In this document: in pieces, positions 58,754 to 64,000 of the stretch
Layout of the letters: each line of letters starts with the position of its first letter
How positions within the stretch are numbered: the first letter of the stretch is position 1
Assembly (NCBI RefSeq): GCF_003970925.1
Contig: NZ_RWJF01000001.1
Coordinates: forward strand, 1,420,501 to 1,484,500
DNA: 64,000 nucleotides
Reading direction: 5' to 3'
Origin: Sphingomonas ginkgonis
Lineage (GTDB): Bacteria; Pseudomonadota; Alphaproteobacteria; Sphingomonadales; Sphingomonadaceae
Position numbers and translations under genes: made by a program
Notes under the pieces: generated by a model
Told to the model about the DNA's origin: nothing
What the model saw: only the letters and a program-made list of their open reading frames with translations
The model's database searches: none

Positions 58754-59673
58754 GGGGCTCCGCGCTGCTCACGCTCCTGCTGTCGGCGGCGTTTGCGACG
58801 ACCGCCGGGGCGCAGAACGGGCCGCCCCCATCCGCACCCGCCGCTCCGCCGGCGGAGCCCGACGCCATTCCGCTCTATGGCGAGCGGACGCCGGGAACTG
58901 CGGCGAGCGAAAACTGGGTGAAATTTGCAGGCCGCGATTATGCGGTCCGCAATGTCACTCGCCCGACCCTGACCCCAGTCCTCCCCGATCCGGCGAGAGC
59001 GACCGGGGCGGCAGCGATCGTGGTCCCGGGCGGCGCCTTCATGATCCTGGCGATGGATCATGAAGGATGGCAGGTGGCGAAGGCGCTCGCCGATCGCGGC
59101 ATCGCGGCATTCGTGCTCAAGTATCGGCTGGTGCCGACGCCGGTCGACGAGGCGCGCGCCGGCGCCTTCATGGGCGAGATGCTGCACCGCGAGGTCGCCG
59201 ACCCGATGCACGGCAATCTTCTTGGACAGAGCAAGGCGCCCGATGATGCTCTTGCGGCGATCGCGCTGGTGCGTGCGCAGTCGGCGCGATGGAAGGTCGA
59301 TCCGGCGCGCGTTGGCGTGATCGGGTTTTCGGCCGGGGCGATGACAGTCCGCCGAGTCGCCCTCGGAGCCACTCCGGCGAACCGGCCAGCGTTCGTCGGC
59401 TATGTCTACGGGCCGCAGGATGCCGAGGCAGTGCCGCGCGACGCACCGCCCCTGTTCGACGCGATCGCCATGGACGATGAGCTGTTCCCGACCAAGTCGT
59501 TCGCCATCGCCAGCGCCTGGCAGCAAGCGGGGCGGCCAGTGGAGGTCCATGGCTACGCCCGCGGACACCATGGGTTTGGCCTCGGCGTCCCGGGAACGAC
59601 GACGACCATGATGATCGACGAGTTCACCGCGTGGCTAGCGACGCAGGGCTTCTTGAGGAAGGACGCGAAATGA
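58750..59673 (+). CDS. Exported alpha/beta hydrolase in the rhamnose operon
   Basis: 307-residue secreted hydrolase. Signal peptide about 1-21 (ending AGAQ), VPGGAF oxyanion segment, nucleophile elbow GFSAG (Ser194) and final His in GHHGFG. It belongs to the same esterase group as the hydrolase at 31392. Placement between the aldolase and the isomerase, with 4-bp overlaps on both sides, argues for removal of acyl groups from rhamnosides before uptake. Activity is inferred. Confidence 0.85.
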   Translation: MRGSALLTLLLSAAFATTAGAQNGPPPSAPAAPPAEPDAIPLYGERTPGTAASENWVKFAGRDYAVRNVTRPTLTPVLPDPARATGAAAIVVPGGAFMILAMDHEGWQVAKALADRGIAAFVLKYRLVPTPVDEARAGAFMGEMLHREVADPMHGNLLGQSKAPDDALAAIALVRAQSARWKVDPARVGVIGFSAGAMTVRRVALGATPANRPAFVGYVYGPQDAEAVPRDAPPLFDAIAMDDELFPTKSFAIASAWQQAGRPVEVHGYARGHHGFGLGVPGTTTTMMIDEFTAWLATQGFLRKDAK

Positions 59674-60962
59674 CCCAGCTTCCCCTGTCGCAGGACCAGA
59701 TCGAGAGCCTGAATGCGCAGGGGCGGGAGGCGCTCGAGGATGATTATGGCAGCCTCGGTCGCCAGCTCGGGCGGCGCGGGATCGACATCGACGCGGTGAC
59801 GGAGCGGGTGGCGTCCTTCTCGGTTGCGATCCCCTCGTGGGGCACCGGCCGGGGCGGGACCCGCTTCGCCAAGTTCCCGCTCGCGGGCGAACCGACCGGA
59901 ATACACGAGAAGCTTGCCGACTGCGCGGTCGTCCAGCAGCTGTCGCGGATGACCCCGCGAGTCTCGCCGCATTTCCCGTGGGACAAGATCGGCGACTATC
60001 GCGCGCTCCGCGAGGAGGCGGCCGAGCTCGGCCTCGGGTTCGACGCGGTCAATTCCAACACCTTCCAGGACCAGGCGGGCCAGCCGCTGAGCTACGGCGC
60101 CGGAAGCCTCGCCGCGACAGACCCCGCCGTCCGCGCGCAGGCGGTCGAGCATAATCTCGAATGCATCGAGATAGGCCGCCAGCTCGGCTCGACCGCGCTC
60201 ACCGTGTGGGTCGGCGACGGCAGCAACTTTCCCGGCCAGCAGGACCTGTCGCGCAGCTTCGACCGGTATCTCGATAGCGCGGCCACGATCTACGCCGCGC
60301 TGCCCGGCGACTGGCGGATGCTGCTCGAGCACAAGATGTTCGAGCCGGCCTTCTACTCGACCGTGATCAGCGACTGGGGGAGTTCGATCCTCGCGGCGCA
60401 GCAGCTCGGCGAGCGTTGCCAGTGCCTGGTCGATCTCGGCCACCATGCACCCAACGTCAACATCGAGCAGATCGTCGCCCGCCTCCATCGCTTCGGCAAG
60501 CTCGGCGGGTTCCATTTCAACGACAGCAAATATGGCGACGACGACCTCGACAGCGGGACGATCAACCCGCACCAGCTGTTCCTCGTGTTCAACGAACTGG
60601 TCGAGGCCGAGCTGAACCCGCGCGGGGGGTTCGACCCGGCCTACATGATAGACCAATCGCACAACGTCACCGACCCAATCGAGAGCCTGCTGAGCTCGGC
60701 CGGCGAGATCGCCGCCGGCTTTGCCAAGGCGCTGCTGGTCGACCGCGAGGCGCTCCACCTGGCGCAGGAATCCAACGACACGATGATGGCGTTTCAGGCG
60801 CTCCGGCAGGCCTACCGCACCGACGTCACGCCAATCCTCGCCCAGGCACGGGTCGGGCAGGGGGGCGCCATTGATCCGCTCGCCGCTTACCGGCAAAGCG
60901 GCTGGCGCGCCCGCAAGGCGCAGGAACGGCGTGCCGTCGGGGTCGGCGCCGGGATCGTCTAG
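59670..60962 (+). CDS. rhaI: L-rhamnose isomerase, RhaI type
   Basis: 430-residue TIM-barrel aldose-ketose isomerase converting L-rhamnose to L-rhamnulose. Metal-site segments are clear: LLEHKMFEPAFY, CLVDLGHHAPNVNIEQIV and GGFHFNDSKYGDDDLDSG. The pattern is that of the RhaI branch rather than E. coli RhaA. ATG 59670 overlaps the hydrolase stop by 4 bp; an upstream in-frame start would add 13 residues inside the hydrolase gene. Confidence 0.92.
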   Translation: MTQLPLSQDQIESLNAQGREALEDDYGSLGRQLGRRGIDIDAVTERVASFSVAIPSWGTGRGGTRFAKFPLAGEPTGIHEKLADCAVVQQLSRMTPRVSPHFPWDKIGDYRALREEAAELGLGFDAVNSNTFQDQAGQPLSYGAGSLAATDPAVRAQAVEHNLECIEIGRQLGSTALTVWVGDGSNFPGQQDLSRSFDRYLDSAATIYAALPGDWRMLLEHKMFEPAFYSTVISDWGSSILAAQQLGERCQCLVDLGHHAPNVNIEQIVARLHRFGKLGGFHFNDSKYGDDDLDSGTINPHQLFLVFNELVEAELNPRGGFDPAYMIDQSHNVTDPIESLLSSAGEIAAGFAKALLVDREALHLAQESNDTMMAFQALRQAYRTDVTPILAQARVGQGGAIDPLAAYRQSGWRARKAQERRAVGVGAGIV

Positions 60963-60979
60963 GGGGCAGCAGCAGGGCC

Positions 60980-61765
60980 ATGCACGCGGCGGAACGGGAA
61001 CAGGCGATCCTCGCGCTGCTCGGTGCCAGCGGGTTCGTCAGCTTCCGCGAGCTCGAGAAGACGCTGGCGGCCTCGCCCGCGACCATCCGCCGCGACCTCG
61101 AGCGGCTGGCCGGCGAGGGGCGGGTGGTACGCGTCCACGGCGGGGCCAAGCTTCCCGGCGACGCCACCACGGCCGCGCCTGCGGGCGGACTGACCGGCGT
61201 TCCCTTCCACGAGAATATCGACCGCAACCGCACCGCCAAGGAAGCGATCGGTCGCGCCGCCGCGACGCTCTGCGTGCCGGGCGAGGGGATCATCATCGAC
61301 GGCGGCTCGACCACGCTGCAGATGTGCCCGCACCTCGACGGGCTGGGGCTGCAGGTGCTGACCAACTCGCTCCACATCGTCAGCGCGCTGCTGCCGCAGG
61401 CGACGACCCGCATCACCGTCCCCGGCGGCGCAGTCTTCCGCGAGCAGAACATCATCCTCTCGGCGGCCGGCGACGACCTCATGCCGCGCTTCCATGCTCC
61501 CAAGCTGTTCATGGGCGCCGCCGCCGTCGGCAGCCAGGGCGTGATGCAGGCGGACATCATCCTCGTCGCCGCCGAGCGCCGCTTCATCGAGCGCGCCGAG
61601 CAGGTCATCCTGCTGGTCGACAGCAGCAAGTTCGCGGGCTCCTCGGGCCAGGTTGTGTGCGGGCTTGACGAGGTCGACACGATCGTCACCGACGACGGCC
61701 TCGCCGACCCGCACCGCCGCATGCTGGAGGGCGCCGGGATCAAGGTGGTGATCGCGCCGCGATGA
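60980..61765 (+). CDS. DeoR/GlpR-family transcriptional regulator
   Basis: 261-residue sugar-phosphate-responsive repressor. HTH: FVSFRELEKTLAASPATIRRDLERLAGEGRVVRVHGGAKL. The C-terminal DeoR sensor domain has IDGGSTTLQM and LTNSLHIVSALL, and DSSKF near the end binds sugar phosphate. It lies directly downstream of rhaI (17 bp), so it most likely controls the rhamnose genes, probably sensing rhamnulose-1-P or a related phosphate. Its stop overlaps the LysR start by 4 bp. Confidence 0.92.
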   Translation: MHAAEREQAILALLGASGFVSFRELEKTLAASPATIRRDLERLAGEGRVVRVHGGAKLPGDATTAAPAGGLTGVPFHENIDRNRTAKEAIGRAAATLCVPGEGIIIDGGSTTLQMCPHLDGLGLQVLTNSLHIVSALLPQATTRITVPGGAVFREQNIILSAAGDDLMPRFHAPKLFMGAAAVGSQGVMQADIILVAAERRFIERAEQVILLVDSSKFAGSSGQVVCGLDEVDTIVTDDGLADPHRRMLEGAGIKVVIAPR

Positions 61766-62652
61766 TCGACCCGCGCGCGCTCCGGACCTTCCTTGCGGTC
61801 TGCCGCGCGGGGACGATCAGCGGCGCGGCGCGCCAGCTCAACATCTCGCAGCCGTCCGTGTCGGTGGCGGTTGCGCAGCTCGAGCATTCACTCGGGACGA
61901 CCCTGTTCGAGCGCTCGCGCGCCGGGTCGCGGTTGACCAGCGGCGGTGAGGCGCTGCGCCGGAGGGCCGAGGCGATGGAGGCGCTCCTCGACGATGCCGA
62001 GCGCGAGGCGAGACTCGCCGGGCAGGGGGTCCGCGGGCTGCTCCGGATCGGCGGCACCCCGGGCGCGCTGGTCAGCCTTCTGCCCGATGCGATCCGCCGG
62101 CTCGAGCGGCGACCGGACCCGTTCGAGCTGCACGTCGTGGAGCGCTCCGACGCCGAGCTGATCGACCTGCTGCGCAAGGGGCAGATCGAACTCGCCTTCG
62201 TCACCACCCAGATCGAGGAGCCGCCAGCCGACATCGAGGAGGAGACGTTCGCCGGCGATCCCTTCGCACTAATCGTCGGCAAGCGGAACGACCATCTCCC
62301 CGCCTCCCTCTCGCTGCGCGAGACGGGCCGGCTGCGCTGGGTGCTGCCGGAAGCGCGCGGCTCGTTCCGGCGTCAGGTCGACGCGCTGTTCACCGCCGCC
62401 GACCTGCCGTTCCCGCGCGACGCGATCCGCTGCGATTCGCTGCTCCTCACCAAGGCGGTGGTGCGGGGCAGCGAGCGGGTGACCGTACTGCCGCGCGACG
62501 TCGCCGCCGCCGAGCTGTCGATCGGCGTGCTGCGCGCGATCGCGATCCGCGAGGCCTGCTTCGTCCGCCAGGTCGGCGTCCGCCGGCTGCGCGACGGGAG
62601 AGGGTCGCAGCTGGCCGAGGAACTGCTCGTCACGCTCCGCCACCGACCATAG
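61762..62652 (+). CDS. LysR-family transcriptional regulator
   Basis: 296-residue LTTR. HTH near residues 17-50 (GTISGAARQLNISQPSVSVAVAQLEHSLGTTLFERS), then a periplasmic-binding-protein-like effector domain from about 90. It is the last gene of the rightward arm, coupled to the DeoR gene by ATGA. Having two regulators of different families in one transcript is uncommon. It may instead regulate the amidohydrolase 100 bp downstream, whose upstream region has an inverted repeat. Confidence 0.92.
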   Translation: MIDPRALRTFLAVCRAGTISGAARQLNISQPSVSVAVAQLEHSLGTTLFERSRAGSRLTSGGEALRRRAEAMEALLDDAEREARLAGQGVRGLLRIGGTPGALVSLLPDAIRRLERRPDPFELHVVERSDAELIDLLRKGQIELAFVTTQIEEPPADIEEETFAGDPFALIVGKRNDHLPASLSLRETGRLRWVLPEARGSFRRQVDALFTAADLPFPRDAIRCDSLLLTKAVVRGSERVTVLPRDVAAAELSIGVLRAIAIREACFVRQVGVRRLRDGRGSQLAEELLVTLRHRP

Positions 62653-62669
62653 GCGGCACCTATGGAAGT

Positions 62670-62693
62670 CCAAGAAAACATTATTTTACTTGG
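62670..62693. promoter_or_regulatory. AT-rich inverted repeat upstream of the amidohydrolase
   Basis: Outer arms CCAAG and CTTGG with inner AAAA and TTTT form a 24-bp imperfect palindrome, with one extra base in the right arm. It contains a T-N11-A-like core. It stands out as AT-rich in GC-rich DNA between the LysR gene and the amidohydrolase start. An operator is more likely than a terminator, because no T-run follows. Confidence 0.5.
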
Positions 62694-62751
62694 CCGATCG
62701 CTCGCGGCAGATTGATCCGGACCGGCGCAAAGGCCGGCACAGGAGAGTGAC

Positions 62752-63993
62752 ATGCGGACCATCATCCGCGACGTGCGGATCTTCGACGGCAGTGGGTCGC
62801 CGCTGCGCGCCGGCCATGTGGCGATCGAGGGCGAGCGGATCGTCACGGTCAGCGACCAGCCGATCACGGCCGGCGCCGGCGACCGGGTGATCGACGGCGA
62901 GGGCCGGACCCTGATGCCGGGCCTGATCGAGGCGCACGCCCACCTGTCCTGGGCCTCGTCGGTCGAGAAGATCTACCACCAGTTCATGCTGCCGCCCGAC
63001 GAGATGAAGGTGGCGACGTGGCGCAACGCGCGCGTGCTGCTCGACCAGGGTTTCACCAGCGCCTTTTCCGCCGGCGCGCTCGGCGACACGCTCGAGGTCG
63101 AGCTGCGCGACGCAATCGCGCGTGGCGACGTCCAAGGGCCGCGGCTGCGCGCCTCGACGATCGAGCGTAGCCCGGAGGGCGCGGAGGGCGTCGAGACCGG
63201 CAAGAAGGTGTCGATGGAGGGCCGCGGACCGGAGGCGATGCGCGACTTCGTCCGCCGCTGCGCCGACTGGGGCATCGACAACGTCAAGCTGGTGATCAGC
63301 GGCGAGGACGCGCTGCTGCCCGGCAGCTCGCAGCATATCCTTTACGACGAGGAGGAGGTCGCCGCCGCCTGCGACGAGGCGCACAAGCTCGGCATGATCG
63401 TGGCCGCCCACACCCAGGCGGCCGAGGCGGTCAAGATCGCGCTGCGCAGCGGCGTCGACGCGCTCTACCACTGCAGCTACGCCGACGCCGAGGCGCTCGA
63501 CATGCTCGAGGCCGCGCGCGATCGCATCTTCATGGCGCCGGCAATCGGAGTCATCGTCGCGACGTTGGAGGCGAGCCCGCCGCCGCACGTCGACATGAGC
63601 TCGATGAAAGAGATGGCCAAGCCGGTCATCGCCAACACGAAGGAGCTCATCCCCGAGCTCAAGCGGCGCGGAGTCCGGGTGCTCCCGGGCGGCGACTATG
63701 GCTTCCCGTTCAATCCGAACGGCCGCAACGCGCGCGACCTCGAGCATTTCGTCACCCTCTACGGCTACACGCCGGCCGAGGTGCTGTCGGCCGCGACCAT
63801 GCTCGGCGGGCAGCTGATGCAGTGCGGGCACGAGCTCGGGCTGGTCCGCGAGAACTATCTCGGCGACCTGCTGCTGGTCGACGGCGATCCGACCGCCGAC
63901 GTGACGATCCTCCAGGATCCGGCGCGGCTGGCCATGATCATGAAGGGCGGCCAGCTCCACAAGGCGCCCGTCGCCACGCCCGTCGCGGCCTGA
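62752..63993 (+). CDS. Metal-dependent amidohydrolase
   Basis: 413-residue amidohydrolase-superfamily protein (imidazolonepropionase/prolidase-like branch). The HxH metal motif is in LIEAHAHLSW. A carboxylated-Lys-type position is plausible in NVKLVISG, and AAHTQAAEAVKIAL and HCSYADAEALD supply further ligands. A composite beta-sandwich domain is formed by the N- and C-termini. No signal peptide, so cytoplasmic. GGAGAG lies before the ATG. The substrate is unknown; neighbours give no clear clue beyond possible LysR control. Confidence 0.87.
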   Translation: MRTIIRDVRIFDGSGSPLRAGHVAIEGERIVTVSDQPITAGAGDRVIDGEGRTLMPGLIEAHAHLSWASSVEKIYHQFMLPPDEMKVATWRNARVLLDQGFTSAFSAGALGDTLEVELRDAIARGDVQGPRLRASTIERSPEGAEGVETGKKVSMEGRGPEAMRDFVRRCADWGIDNVKLVISGEDALLPGSSQHILYDEEEVAAACDEAHKLGMIVAAHTQAAEAVKIALRSGVDALYHCSYADAEALDMLEAARDRIFMAPAIGVIVATLEASPPPHVDMSSMKEMAKPVIANTKELIPELKRRGVRVLPGGDYGFPFNPNGRNARDLEHFVTLYGYTPAEVLSAATMLGGQLMQCGHELGLVRENYLGDLLLVDGDPTADVTILQDPARLAMIMKGGQLHKAPVATPVAA

Positions 63994-64000
63994 GCGGAAT

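Overview
The window is GC-rich chromosomal DNA from an alphaproteobacterium, most likely a sphingomonad (Sphingomonas or Sphingomicrobium type). The evidence is an Ala/Pro-rich N-terminal extension on S9, sphingomonad-type TonB-dependent receptor and dehydrogenase families, and runs of genes joined by 4-bp start/stop overlaps. I found no phage, transposase, CRISPR array or plasmid gene. Assignments rest on motifs and gene order read by eye. No database search was run.

Region 1 (1-14.9 kb) is a housekeeping core. It holds rplM-rpsI; a histidine-cluster membrane hydroxylase; ctaA-cutA; a MerC-like protein followed by Zur; and a dense forward run dxs, tlyA, TspO, ubiK, YbjN, proC, then ilvE. A large GGDEF-EAL protein follows. 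A molybdopterin protein with its cytochrome b partner comes next, then tRNA-Gln(TTG).

Region 2 (14.9-30.4 kb) is mixed. It has an exported acetamidase/formamidase-family protein, a GH27 alpha-galactosidase and a PaoABC-type molybdenum aldehyde oxidoreductase (three overlapping genes). A fully overlapping six-gene operon of unknown function follows: DUF4129, DUF4350, MoxR, DUF58, SpoIIM, RDD. After it comes a patch of small regulators and uncharacterised small proteins.

Region 3 (30.4-47.6 kb) is a sugar-utilisation island. One part looks like a periplasmic glucose/gluconate module: a Tat-exported oxidoreductase resembling glucose-fructose oxidoreductase, a Tat-exported SMP-30/gluconolactonase, a gluconokinase, a KDG kinase and an FCD-type GntR regulator. 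The other part is a compact unit: two paralogous ~1000-residue exported double beta-helix proteins flank a TonB-dependent receptor and are followed by an overlapping MFS transporter. I consider this unit the best candidate for an undescribed glycan system.

Region 4 (47.6-64 kb) starts with an acyltransferase that may be foreign, then a divergent L-rhamnose locus. The leftward arm is FGGY kinase, LldD, MFS transporter and GH106 alpha-L-rhamnosidase. The rightward arm is a bifunctional rhamnulose-1-phosphate aldolase/dehydrogenase, an exported alpha/beta hydrolase, RhaI isomerase, a DeoR regulator and a LysR regulator. Together they make a near-complete route: rhamnoside to L-rhamnose, rhamnulose, rhamnulose-1-P, DHAP plus L-lactaldehyde, L-lactate and pyruvate. 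The window ends with an amidohydrolase preceded by an AT-rich inverted repeat.
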